Part shown: positions 1-7,482 of the stretch, one piece after another
How positions within the stretch are numbered: position 1 is the first letter of the stretch
Layout: every line of letters starts with the position of its first letter
Source: Pseudomonas parasichuanensis
GTDB taxonomy: Bacteria; Pseudomonadota; Gammaproteobacteria; Pseudomonadales; Pseudomonadaceae
Assembly: GCF_021601385.1 (NCBI RefSeq)
Contig: NZ_BQHO01000020.1
Coordinates: forward strand, 1 to 64,000
Direction of reading: 5' to 3'
Length of the DNA stretch: 64,000 nt
Notes under the pieces: model-generated
Database searches by the model: none
Seen by the model: the letters and a program-made list of their open reading frames with translations, nothing else
What the model was told of the DNA's origin: nothing
Translations under genes and position numbers: made by a program

Positions 1-97
1 CGCTGGCGCAATCCCCCCTATCATTTTTGTCAGTTGTGCCCCACGGCGATGAGGTATGGAATTTATTCCATTCAACCGCCGCTGGGGAGTTTTGCAA

Positions 98-211
98 ATG
101 GCTTATACCTGCGCTGAATTCGAAAACCACTTCCACGTGGGTGATGCGCTTACGGTGGACGGTATCAACGGCACGTTTGCGGGGGTGGTCGATCACGCCT
201 CAATGCAATGA
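98..211 (+). CDS. Possible 37-aa ORF coupled to the Rhs gene
   Basis: A short open frame (MAYTCAEFENHFHVGD...) ends in an ATGA overlap with the start of the Rhs-tip gene, the arrangement expected for translational coupling. I recognise no domain in it. It could be a small leader or partner gene, or a remnant of a longer protein disrupted upstream, because the Rhs core that follows is also short. The 97 bases before it hold no gene I can support. Existence as a real gene is uncertain. Confidence 0.3.
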   Translation: MAYTCAEFENHFHVGDALTVDGINGTFAGVVDHASMQ

Positions 212-1539
212 ACAGCGCAATGGGTTATAACGCGCAGCGAGTTGACCCTGTAACTGGTTTTTATCATCTGGGCAATGGCTATCGGGTGTATGACCCGCAG
301 CATCAGGCGTTTTATCAAAGTGATAGCCTCAGTCCGTTCGGCGACGGTGGCATGAATGATCGTGCCTATTGCGCAGGCCAAGACCCGGTTAACTGGCACG
401 ATCCCAGTGGGCATATCATGGTCAGTCGACGTGAGCAGGTTCAAGCCCTGGCGTCATTGGACGACATGATTCGTGAAAGTACCCCTATTCAGCGTGACCC
501 GGCAGCATGGTGGCAGTACGCACGCGTTGCCTATGGGTTCATGCTGGCTGTTGGCCTATCAGTAATGACCGGAGGGCTGGCGGGGGCGCTGATACTGGCA
601 GTTGCGATGGCAGCAACTGCATTGAGCGTTGTGGCGCTGACGGTGCAACACACCAATCCCTTACTGTCGGCAAAGCTCGATTTGGCGGCCACCATTGTTG
701 GCTTTTTGGATGGTTTTACAGGGGCGGCGAAGACGGCAGGTCGCAAAGTTATGAGCACCTTGGCGAGGGGTGTGCGCCAACTGCGCAGTGTGCTGACCAA
801 GGCTCGGCTCAATAATCTAATGCAGTCGGTCAAAGGGATGAAGATCTTTGGTGGTCAATCTACAAGGGCTTGGACATATGGGGACAAGCATAAATTATTT
901 ACATATCAAAGCGGGTTCCTGCAAAAACGCACACAGGGGACGCACACACAGCAAACAAATTGGTATACAGAGCCGGTGATTGAAAATGGTCAAGTGCGAT
1001 ATTTATATGGTGCGGATACGGAGATTGTTGGGCGGGATATTCAGCAGCCGCTGACAACGATTGCTCGCCGCAATAGCACCAGTAGTATATATATCGAAAG
1101 TGGAGTGCATGGTAGGGGTGATGGTGATAACTGGCTAGATCCCCAGATGCCTGGGCAGGCAGCGAGTAGAAACCCTATGGAAGACTGGTATCCTTTTTTA
1201 TGGGAGGATATGAATTTTTATATGCATGCGCGTAATGCTCCGACAGCGTTCAATCATCCGTTGGGTACTAAATGTTTCGTAGACCCAAGAGGGATTGCGA
1301 CTTACAATCGTCAGCAAGGACTTGTGGGGACTGGTATAGCAGCAGACTATTATGCGGTAAATACGAATCTTTCCCAAAGAAATATTCATATTATTGATAT
1401 GCGCTCTATAGATGCTGCGGCTCTTCATGCTAGAGAGTCGGGGAAAATGCATGTAATTTCGGGTTTCTGCTTTGGCAGGAACGATGAGCGTTGGTTGAGT
1501 GTGTATAATTTGCCTCCTGTGGTCAGTTATACTCCGTGA
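208..1539 (+). CDS. Rhs-repeat core C-terminus with toxin-like tip (443 aa)
   Basis: Residues 1-69 match the Rhs-associated core signature: DPVTGFYHLGNGYR, then SLSPFGDGG and AYC, ending in DPSGH at 65-69, the point after which Rhs proteins carry variable toxic tips. Residues about 108-146 form a long hydrophobic, glycine/alanine-rich stretch that could insert in or cross a membrane. From about residue 215 the sequence is unlike any toxin domain I recognise; it includes IYIESGVHGRGDGDNW and a Trp-rich segment (EDWYPFLWEDMNFY). The tip DNA is clearly more AT-rich than the rest of the window, as is common for recently exchanged Rhs tips. The protein lacks the beta-cage repeats of a full Rhs, so it is an orphan or short module. 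No immunity gene is obvious before the next gene. An ATG at 208 overlaps the upstream ORF. Confidence 0.75.
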   Translation: MNSAMGYNAQRVDPVTGFYHLGNGYRVYDPQHQAFYQSDSLSPFGDGGMNDRAYCAGQDPVNWHDPSGHIMVSRREQVQALASLDDMIRESTPIQRDPAAWWQYARVAYGFMLAVGLSVMTGGLAGALILAVAMAATALSVVALTVQHTNPLLSAKLDLAATIVGFLDGFTGAAKTAGRKVMSTLARGVRQLRSVLTKARLNNLMQSVKGMKIFGGQSTRAWTYGDKHKLFTYQSGFLQKRTQGTHTQQTNWYTEPVIENGQVRYLYGADTEIVGRDIQQPLTTIARRNSTSSIYIESGVHGRGDGDNWLDPQMPGQAASRNPMEDWYPFLWEDMNFYMHARNAPTAFNHPLGTKCFVDPRGIATYNRQQGLVGTGIAADYYAVNTNLSQRNIHIIDMRSIDAAALHARESGKMHVISGFCFGRNDERWLSVYNLPPVVSYTP

Positions 1540-1709
1540 GTAATATTGTTTTCAATGTTTGAGTGTAAGGGGATGTGCTGTCTGTCTCTAAAATTCTTAT
1601 GCTAATGTCCTGCCTCGGAAATACGTTCTCTTTTGGCGAGTGGCTTGGGTGTACGACCAAGGCGCCGCCAAAAGTGAACAGCTTGTTTCCGCGGTGGGGT
1701 ATCGGGTCG

Positions 1710-2273
1710 CTATCTGATGAAATGCACCTTCCCAGTATCATCATTCCCCATATAGATCCCATACACCCCCGCCTGCCGCTCAAGAATGTACCGCTCAAGA
1801 ATCTGCCGAATCGCCGGGTAGTAGATCTCATCCCAAGGAATCTCATCAGGCGCGAAGAACTTGTAGGCCAGGGTCTCTTCCCCATACTCCCCAGTCTCCT
1901 CGGTCGCAATGGCCCGGAAGATGATGTACACCTCGCTGATCTGCGGCACGCTGAAAATCGAGTACGGCGAGACGATCTCGCCGCGCACGCCACTCTCTTC
2001 CCACACCTCGCGCAACGCCGCCTGCTCGGTGGTCTCGCCTGCCTCCATGAACCCCGCCGGCAAGGTCCAGGTCCCCGGCCGCGGCGGGATGGCGCGTTGG
2101 CACAACAGGTACTTGCCATCACGCTCGATGATGCAACCGGCAATGATCTTCGGGTTGATGTAGTGGATATAGCCGCACCCGGTGCAGTGCAAGCGCTCGT
2201 GGGTGTCGCCTGTGGGGACGCCCCGGGCCAGTTCCGTGGTGCAGTGCGGGCAGTAGCGCGGGGCGGTGGGCAT
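1710..2273 (-). CDS. Nudix hydrolase with N-terminal zinc ribbon
   Basis: This is a 187-aa protein. The N-terminus has a zinc-ribbon pattern (CPHC, then CTGCGY) followed by a Nudix domain with the box GFMEAGETTEQAALREVWEE, matching GX5EX7REUXEE. That layout is seen in NADH pyrophosphatase (NudC)-like and related nucleotide-diphosphate hydrolases. The short length argues against full NudC, which is about 260 aa, so the substrate is open: dinucleotide cofactors or flavin nucleotides are reasonable guesses. The start ATG lies 2 nt after the GntR stop codon, so the two are probably co-transcribed at the end of the catabolic operon. A housekeeping role unrelated to the pathway is equally possible. 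Confidence 0.85.
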   Translation of the reverse strand: MPTAPRYCPHCTTELARGVPTGDTHERLHCTGCGYIHYINPKIIAGCIIERDGKYLLCQRAIPPRPGTWTLPAGFMEAGETTEQAALREVWEESGVRGEIVSPYSIFSVPQISEVYIIFRAIATEETGEYGEETLAYKFFAPDEIPWDEIYYPAIRQILERYILERQAGVYGIYMGNDDTGKVHFIR

Positions 2274-2275
2274 GG

Positions 2276-3028
2276 TCAGCGGCCTATGCGAGGGTCCTTG
2301 AGGGGCAGGGGAGCGACGATTTCGCGGACCTTGGCGTTGTCGTCCTGTTTTTGGCGCAGGTAGTCCAGGGCCACCTTGGCGGCGGCGCGCACGTGGTCGA
2401 CCGAGGCCTGGTGGGCGACTTGCGGGTCGCCGCTCTTGATCGCCTCGACGATCTTTTCCATTTCGCGGTTGCTGGCGCTGCGGCGGTTTTCTTGCGACAC
2501 CGAGGTGGCGCGCAGGTAGCTGATGCGTGCCTGCAACTGGCGCAGCTGCTGGGCGGCCACCTGGTTGCCCGAGCCTTCGAGCAGCACGTCGTAGAAGCCC
2601 TGCACCGAGTCGAGCACCTGCTGCAGCTCGCCGTCTTCCAGCGCCTCGCGGTTGACTTCCAGGGCGCGCTCCAGGGCGCGGATATCCTTGGTCTTGGCGT
2701 TGAGGGTGAACAACTGGACGATCAGGCCTTCGAGCACGCAGCGCAGCTCGTAGATGTCGCGGGCGTCTTCCAGGGTGATGATGGCCACGCGCGGGCCCTT
2801 GGCGTCGGCGAACTCCACCAGGCCCTCGGATTCGAGGTGGCGCAGGGCTTCGCGGACCGAGGTGCGGCTGACGCCGAGGCGATCGCAAAGGTCGCGCTCG
2901 ACCAGGCGATCGCCCGGCAGCAGGTGGAAGTTCATGATCGCGCTGCGCAGTTTGTCGAGCACGATTTCACGCAGGGTAACGGGGTTGCGGTTGACCTTGA
3001 AGCTGTCGTCGAGTGGCTGGCGTTTCAT
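2276..3028 (-). CDS. GntR-family regulator, FCD (FadR) type
   Basis: A 250-aa regulator. Residues 15-75 hold the winged helix-turn-helix (LVERDLCDRLGVSRTSVREALRHLESEGLV), followed by an all-helical FCD ligand domain (residues about 95-220) of the kind that binds small carboxylic acids. I chose the ATG at 3028, giving MKRQPLDDSF, over a TTG/ATG extension upstream because homologous FCD regulators start close to this point. It is the penultimate gene of the catabolic operon on the same strand and is the natural candidate to bind the shared GGTATACC-type sites in front of 7162, 9221 and 9539. Repression relieved by a pathway intermediate is the likely mode, by inference. Confidence 0.88.
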   Translation of the reverse strand: MKRQPLDDSFKVNRNPVTLREIVLDKLRSAIMNFHLLPGDRLVERDLCDRLGVSRTSVREALRHLESEGLVEFADAKGPRVAIITLEDARDIYELRCVLEGLIVQLFTLNAKTKDIRALERALEVNREALEDGELQQVLDSVQGFYDVLLEGSGNQVAAQQLRQLQARISYLRATSVSQENRRSASNREMEKIVEAIKSGDPQVAHQASVDHVRAAAKVALDYLRQKQDDNAKVREIVAPLPLKDPRIGR

Positions 3029-3118
3029 CAGGTGCGCTCTTTTATGAGGCTGTTGCGCCAACATCGCGAAGGGCCACGAACCGTGGCGCTCCTTGCAGTG
3101 GTTCGAAACAGCCCGTTG

Positions 3119-3508
3119 TTAACGGGTTGACTCTGCATCGGCTTCGGCGAAGGCCTCGCGGGCCAGGCGGAAACTGTCCACCGCCGCAGGTACGCCGCAA
3201 TAAATGCCGACTTGGAGCAGGATCTCGCGAATCTGTTCACGGCTCAGGCCATTGCGCAAGGCGCCGCGGATGTGCAGCTTGAGCTCGTGGGGCCGGTTGA
3301 GCGCGGAAATCATGGCCAAGTTTATCATGCTGCGCTCTTTGAGCGACAAGCCATCGCGGCCCCAGACATGGCCCCAGCAGTACTCGGTGACCAGCTCCTG
3401 GAGCGGCTTGGTGAACTCGTCGGCGTTCTGGATCGAGCGGTTGACGTAGTCTTCACCGAGCACCTGGGTGCGGATCTGCAGGCCTTTGTCGTACTTTTCG
3501 TTGCTCAT
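3119..3508 (-). CDS. Carboxymuconolactone decarboxylase family protein
   Basis: This 129-aa protein has the length of PcaC-type gamma-carboxymuconolactone decarboxylases and shares their pattern (EYCWGHVWGRDGLSLKERSMINLAMISAL, then LKLHIRGALRNGLSREQIREILLQVGIYCGVPAAVDSFRLA). PcaC decarboxylates a ring-cleavage lactone in protocatechuate breakdown. Family members also include AhpD-like redox proteins, but no CxxC pair is present here, so a decarboxylase or lactone-processing role is favoured. It sits between flavin reductase 1 and the GntR gene on the same strand, inside an operon with an aldehyde dehydrogenase and a hydrolase, not with other pca genes. The actual substrate is unknown. Confidence 0.85.
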   Translation of the reverse strand: MSNEKYDKGLQIRTQVLGEDYVNRSIQNADEFTKPLQELVTEYCWGHVWGRDGLSLKERSMINLAMISALNRPHELKLHIRGALRNGLSREQIREILLQVGIYCGVPAAVDSFRLAREAFAEADAESTR

Positions 3509-3604
3509 CTGCCGAGGTCCTTGGAGGTGGAATAAAAATGGGGGCCGCAACCGAAGGTGAGGGGGTATGCGCGGCCCCCGGAAAACGGGGGAATGGGTGT
3601 TGGC

Positions 3605-3674
3605 TTCTTCGCGGGTAAACCCGCTCCCACAGGGCCTTCGCTGTACCTGTGGGAGCGGGTTTACCCGCGAAGAG
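3605..3674. repeat. Paired REP element (TTCGCGGGTAAACCCGCTCC class)
   Basis: Two 29-base arms in inverted orientation with one mismatch and a 12-base loop. Each arm carries the Pseudomonas REP core CGCGGGTAAACCCGCTCCCA. It lies between flavin reductase 1 and the decarboxylase-like gene within one operon, where such hairpins can stabilise upstream mRNA. Confidence 0.9.
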
Positions 3675-3687
3675 GCCGGGCCAGGCA

Positions 3688-4173
3688 TCAGCCCAGCGGC
3701 GGCAGCGCGCCGAGCTTGCCCTTGTGGTACACCATCGGCGTCACCGGCTGCTCGGGCAGCACCAGGTTCTTCACCGCACCCACGATGATCGCGTGGTCAC
3801 CGCCGTCGTACTCGCGCCACAGCTCGCACTCGATGATCGCCGTGGCCTTGGTCAGCAACGGGTTGCCCAGCTCGCTCAACTGCCAGTCGATGCCCTTGGC
3901 CTTGTCCTTGCCCTTGCCGGCGAAGGCATAGGCTTCGGCGGTCTGGTCGGCGGACAGCAGGTGGATGGCGAACTGCTTGCTGTCACGCAGGATCGGGTAG
4001 GTGTCCGAGGCGTAGTTGGGGCAGAACAGCACCAGCGCCGGTTCGATCGACAGCGCGCTGAACGCGCTGGCGGTGATGCCGACGATTGCGCCGTCGGCGT
4101 CCAGGGTGGTGACCACGGTGACACCGGACGGGAACGAGCCCATCACGTCTTTGTAGATGCCGGGTTCGATCAT
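3688..4173 (-). CDS. Flavin reductase, FMN-binding split-barrel (copy 1)
   Basis: A 161-aa flavin reductase-like protein with the family hallmarks GSFPSGVTVVTT near the N-terminus, then TASAFSALSIEPALVLFCPNY and a C-terminal GDHAIIVGAV. Family members (HpaC, RutF and the reductase parts of two-component monooxygenases) use NAD(P)H to make free reduced flavin for a partner oxygenase. It has the same length and most of the same sequence as copy 2 at 8736-9221. The likely partner is the luciferase-like monooxygenase at 7483-8523. ATG with GAGGAACA upstream. It follows the aldehyde dehydrogenase after 12 nt. Confidence 0.9.
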   Translation of the reverse strand: MIEPGIYKDVMGSFPSGVTVVTTLDADGAIVGITASAFSALSIEPALVLFCPNYASDTYPILRDSKQFAIHLLSADQTAEAYAFAGKGKDKAKGIDWQLSELGNPLLTKATAIIECELWREYDGGDHAIIVGAVKNLVLPEQPVTPMVYHKGKLGALPPLG

Positions 4174-4185
4174 CTCGTGTTCCTC

Positions 4186-5667
4186 CTAGCGCATCACGAA
4201 CGGGTCGGGCATGGGCGCGGTGGAGAGGTTGATCCACACCGTCTTCAGCTCGGTATAGGCCAGCACCGAATCGATGCCGCTCTCACGGCCATAGCCGCTG
4301 TTCTTGAAACCGCCGATGGGGGCCATGGCCGATACCGCGCGGTAGGTGTTGACCCAGATGATCCCCGAGCGCACGTCACGGGCCAGGCGGTGGGCACGCC
4401 CCAGGTCGCGGGTCCAGATGCCGGCGGCCAGGCCGAACTGCGAGTCGTTGGCCATGGCCAGGGCCTCTTCCTCGGTCTTGAAGCGGATCACCGCCGCCAC
4501 CGGGCCGAACACTTCTTCCTGCATGATGGTCATCGAGTTGCTGTCGCACTCGAACAGGGTCGGCTCGTAGAACCAGCCGTCACCTTCGACTTCGGCACGC
4601 TTGCCGCCCATGCGCAGGGTGGCGCCTTCGGCCTTGGCGGCAGCGACCAGGCCTTCGATCACGGCCAGTTGCTGGGCGGTGGCGATGGGGCCCATTTCGC
4701 TGCTTTCGTCCTGGGGGTTGCCGATGCGGATGCTTTTGGCGCGGGCGATCAGGCGCTCGACGAACTCATCGAAGATCTCGTCCTGCACCAGCAGGCGCGA
4801 ACCTGCCACGCAGCTTTGCCCGGAGGCGGCATAGATGCCGGCCACGGCGCCGTTGATGGCGCTGTCCAGGTCGGCGTCGGCGAAGATGATGTTCGGCGAC
4901 TTGCCGCCCAGCTCCAGCGACAGCTTGGCGAAGTTCTCGGCGCTGCTGCGCACCACGTGGCGGGCGGTGGCGGCGCCGCCGGTGAAGGCGATCTTGCGCA
5001 CCAGCGGGTGGCGGGTCAGCGCCGCGCCGGTGCTTGGGCCGTAGCCGGTGACCACGTTGACCACACCGGCGGGGAAGCCGGCTTCGAGGGCCAGGCGGGC
5101 CAGCTCGAGGATGGTCGCCGAGGCGTGCTCGGAGGGCTTGAGCACGATGGTGTTGCCGGCGGCCAGGGCCGGGGCCAGCTTGATCGCGGTGAGGTACAGC
5201 GGGCTGTTCCAGGGGATGATCCCGGCCACCACGCCGATGGGCTCGTGCACGGTGTAGGCGAACAGGTCCGGCTTGTCCAGCGGCAGGGTGCCGCCTTCGA
5301 GCTTGTCGGCCAGGCCCGCGGTGTAGTGGAAGAACTCCGGCAGGTAGCCGACCTGGCCGCGGGTTTCGCGGATCAGCTTGCCGTTGTCGCGGCTCTCAAG
5401 CTGGGCCAGGTGTTCCTTGTTCTCGGCGATCAGCTCACCCAGGCGGCGCAGCAGTTTGCCCCGGGCGGTGGCGGTGAGGCCGCGCCAGGCGTTGCTGTCG
5501 AAGGCACGCTGGGCGGCCTGCACGGCCAGCTCGACGTCGGCTTCGGCGGCGTCGGGCAGTTGCGCCCAGGGCTGGGCGGTGGCCGGGTCGAGGCTGTCGA
5601 AGGTCTTGCCGCTCTGGGCATCGCGCCACTGGCCGTCGATGCACATCTGGAAACGAACGAGGGTCAT
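4186..5667 (-). CDS. NAD(P)-dependent aldehyde dehydrogenase
   Basis: A full-length 493-aa ALDH superfamily enzyme. Visible catalytic residues are Asn154 (IPWNSP), Glu252 (LELGGKSPN) and nucleophile Cys286 (SGQSCVAGS), with the C-terminal IGGFKNSGYGRE loop. It oxidises an aldehyde to the acid using NAD(P)+. In this operon it probably handles a semialdehyde released after ring opening or hydrolysis; the best-matching families are betaine/hydroxymuconic-semialdehyde-type ALDHs, but substrate cannot be set from sequence. Its ATG overlaps the stop of the hydrolase gene by 4 nt (ATGA), showing tight coupling. Confidence 0.93.
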   Translation of the reverse strand: MTLVRFQMCIDGQWRDAQSGKTFDSLDPATAQPWAQLPDAAEADVELAVQAAQRAFDSNAWRGLTATARGKLLRRLGELIAENKEHLAQLESRDNGKLIRETRGQVGYLPEFFHYTAGLADKLEGGTLPLDKPDLFAYTVHEPIGVVAGIIPWNSPLYLTAIKLAPALAAGNTIVLKPSEHASATILELARLALEAGFPAGVVNVVTGYGPSTGAALTRHPLVRKIAFTGGAATARHVVRSSAENFAKLSLELGGKSPNIIFADADLDSAINGAVAGIYAASGQSCVAGSRLLVQDEIFDEFVERLIARAKSIRIGNPQDESSEMGPIATAQQLAVIEGLVAAAKAEGATLRMGGKRAEVEGDGWFYEPTLFECDSNSMTIMQEEVFGPVAAVIRFKTEEEALAMANDSQFGLAAGIWTRDLGRAHRLARDVRSGIIWVNTYRAVSAMAPIGGFKNSGYGRESGIDSVLAYTELKTVWINLSTAPMPDPFVMR

Positions 5668-6497
5668 GCAACAATCCCCTTGGCGGATTCGGTGAGGGTG
5701 CGGGCTTGGCTAAGGAAGTCCAGCAGCATCTTGTTGACTTCGCGCGGTGCTTCCACCGGCATCATATGCCGTTGCTCGGCGAGGACCACGCTCTGCGCAC
5801 CGGGGATACGCGCGGCGAGCTGGCGGGTCATGGCCGGTGTGGAGCCGCTGTCGAGTTCGCCGGTGGCGATCAGGGTCGGCACCTGGATGCTGCCCAGGTC
5901 GCCTTCGCGGTACATGTCCTGGGTGGCGAACAGCGAGTAAGTGGTGTGGTAGCCCTGCGGGTCATTGCTGGCCAGCACCTGGCGGATGGCGGCGACCTGG
6001 GCCGGGTTGGCGGCCTTGTATTCACGGCTGAACCAGCGGTCGAGCGCGGCGTCGACGTTGGCGTCGGGGCCCTGTTCAAAGGCCTGCGCGGCACGGGCGA
6101 TCACCCCGGCGCTCTGCTCGGGGGTGCGGTTGAACACGCTGTTGAGCACCACCAGCGCGGCCAGGCGCTGCGGGTAATTGAGCGCGAAGGCGCGGGCCAC
6201 CAGGCCACCCATGGAAAAACCGATCACGGTGGCCTGGGCGATCTGCAGGTGGTCGAGCAATTCGGCGAGCTGCTCGGCGTAGCCTTCGAGCGGCGTGTCG
6301 GTGGCCGGCACGCGGCTCTGGCCATGGCCGAGCATGTCGTAGGTGATGACGCGGTAGTCGTTGGCCAGGCCGACGATCTGCCCGCCCCACATTTCCTTGT
6401 TCAGGCCCACGCCGTGGATCAGTACCACGGGCTGGCCCTGGCCCAGGTCCAGGTAACTGGTCCCGGCCGGTGTACGTTCAGCGACAGGCTGAATCAT
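5664..6497 (-). CDS. Alpha/beta hydrolase (RutD/ring-cleavage hydrolase type)
   Basis: A 277-aa alpha/beta hydrolase. The oxyanion motif LIHGVGLNKEMW, the nucleophile elbow GFSMGG (Ser95) and a C-terminal EQRHMMPVEAP with the catalytic His are all visible. Relatives include RutD, which acts in pyrimidine breakdown, and 3-oxoadipate enol-lactonase. I took the ATG at 6497 (MIQPVAERTP) with AGGGCGCTCC-like spacing upstream; a start 45 nt further up would add a non-conserved tail. It lies between the DUF1185 gene and the ALDH, so it probably hydrolyses an amide, carbamate or ester that yields the ALDH substrate. Confidence 0.88.
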   Translation of the reverse strand: MIQPVAERTPAGTSYLDLGQGQPVVLIHGVGLNKEMWGGQIVGLANDYRVITYDMLGHGQSRVPATDTPLEGYAEQLAELLDHLQIAQATVIGFSMGGLVARAFALNYPQRLAALVVLNSVFNRTPEQSAGVIARAAQAFEQGPDANVDAALDRWFSREYKAANPAQVAAIRQVLASNDPQGYHTTYSLFATQDMYREGDLGSIQVPTLIATGELDSGSTPAMTRQLAARIPGAQSVVLAEQRHMMPVEAPREVNKMLLDFLSQARTLTESAKGIVA

Positions 6498-6565
6498 GGA
6501 GGGCGCTCCTTGAAGGTCGGGCGCGGCGGGTATGCTCGCCACGCCCAGGCCCGTCTTGGTTGTTG

Positions 6566-7162
6566 TTATTGAGCGTTGGCTTTTTCGGCAGCCAGTTCTT
6601 CCAGGTCGATGTAGCGGTTACCGATGCGCGGGTGCAGGCGGCCACCGTCGGCGGCGCCCAGCACCACGACGATTTCGTCGGCGCGCGGGGCGTCTTCGAT
6701 CTGCATTTCCAGGGTGATGTAGTGCGAGCGCAGGCCTTCGTCGTCCTTCTGCATCATCGGGATCTGGATCGAAGTGCCCGGGCCGCCGCGCTTGTTGGTG
6801 AAGCTCAGGTAGCTCTTGGCCTGCACGGCTTCGCGGTAGTGGTTGCCGAAGCGCAGGGTGTGGATCACCGCCGAGGCGTGCTCGATCTCGCCGTCGGCGC
6901 CGACCACGGCGGCTTTGCCGTAGGCCTCGATCTTGTCGGCACCGCCGATGGCGGCGGTCAGGCGCTCGACCATCAGTGCGCCCAGCTCGGAGCAGTTGGC
7001 GCGGATTTCTGGCTTGAGGTCTTCAACGAAACCGCGACCGGCCCATGGGTTCTTGATCACCACGGCCAGGCCGACCATGGTCACCGGCTTGTCGGTGGCC
7101 TTGCCGCCTTCGATGCGGGTTTCTTCGGAGTAGGTGACGATCTTGCGGATTTCGAAACTCAT
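6566..7162 (-). CDS. DUF1185 / AA_synth family protein
   Basis: A 198-aa member of the 'amino acid synthesis' family (PF06684, DUF1185), recognised from MSFEIRKIVTYSEETRIEGG, the VGLAVVIKNPWAGRG segment and the C-terminal RADEIVVVLGAADGGRLHPR. Structures of the family show a variant of the Bacillus chorismate mutase fold, the fold also used by RidA/RutC proteins that deaminate reactive enamine intermediates. No reaction is proven for the family. It is the first gene after an operator-bearing promoter, and its stop is 68 nt from the hydrolase start. By analogy it could process an unstable ring-opened intermediate; that is inference. Confidence 0.88.
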   Translation of the reverse strand: MSFEIRKIVTYSEETRIEGGKATDKPVTMVGLAVVIKNPWAGRGFVEDLKPEIRANCSELGALMVERLTAAIGGADKIEAYGKAAVVGADGEIEHASAVIHTLRFGNHYREAVQAKSYLSFTNKRGGPGTSIQIPMMQKDDEGLRSHYITLEMQIEDAPRADEIVVVLGAADGGRLHPRIGNRYIDLEELAAEKANAQ

Positions 7163-7201
7163 GGGGGGCTCCTGGTGAGGGTTATCAGCTCTTGTTGTCT
7201 G

Positions 7202-7229
7202 ATGGTATACCATAATATTTGATGTGCAA
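7202..7229 (-). promoter_or_regulatory. Promoter with palindromic GntR-type operator, DUF1185 operon
   Basis: On the minus strand a -35-like TTGCAC (7224-7229) is separated by 16 nt from a -10-like TACCAT (7202-7207). The perfect 12-bp palindrome ATGGTATACCAT (7202-7213) covers the -10. The surrounding 34 bases (TCTGATGGTATACC...TGCAAG) align without gaps to the promoter at 9278-9305, with few differences. The site is 40 nt upstream of the DUF1185 ATG. Likely bound by the FCD regulator encoded in the same operon. Confidence 0.75.
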
Positions 7230-7295
7230 GAGGCGGCTTGAAATTTCTCTTGCGAGGGGACGAAAGGTGGCCTGATGCCTTGAATTTTCTGGTGT

Positions 7296-7401
7296 CTGTA
7301 CAGGCCTCTTCGCGGGCAAGCCCGCTCCCACAGGGCCTTATGGCCTTCAGGCCTGCGCCGTACCTGTGGGAGCGGGCTTGCCCGCGAAGAGGCCTGTACA
7401 G
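7296..7401. repeat. Paired REP element, perfect 39-bp arms
   Basis: Two perfect inverted 39-base arms (7296-7334 and 7363-7401) built on CTCTTCGCGGGCAAGCCCGC, separated by 28 bases. Same REP class as 3605-3674. It fills most of the 320-base gap between the DUF1185 promoter and the monooxygenase stop codon; the rest of the gap holds the terminator at 7406-7428 and the operator at 7202-7213. Confidence 0.92.
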
Positions 7402-7405
7402 GCTC

Positions 7406-7428
7406 AAAAAAAGCCCGCTCGCGCGGGC
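7406..7428 (-). terminator. Rho-independent terminator after the monooxygenase gene
   Basis: Read on the minus strand: stem GCCCGC, 4-nt loop, stem GCGGGC, then seven T. It is about 55 nt after the stop of the monooxygenase gene and separates that unit from the DUF1185 operon, which has its own promoter. Confidence 0.75.
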
Positions 7429-7482
7429 CACAGGGGCCCACGGGAGCGGGCTGCTTCCCGCAATCAATCAGGCAAAGGGAAT

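Noticed and set aside
3649-5940. A 763-codon plus-strand open frame
   Set aside because: It mirrors the ALDH and flavin reductase genes, has low-complexity Gly/Gln/His composition and no family motif.
7295-7402. TGTACA half sites at both ends of the REP pair as light boxes
   Set aside because: They belong to the arms of a perfect REP inverted repeat and have the wrong spacing.
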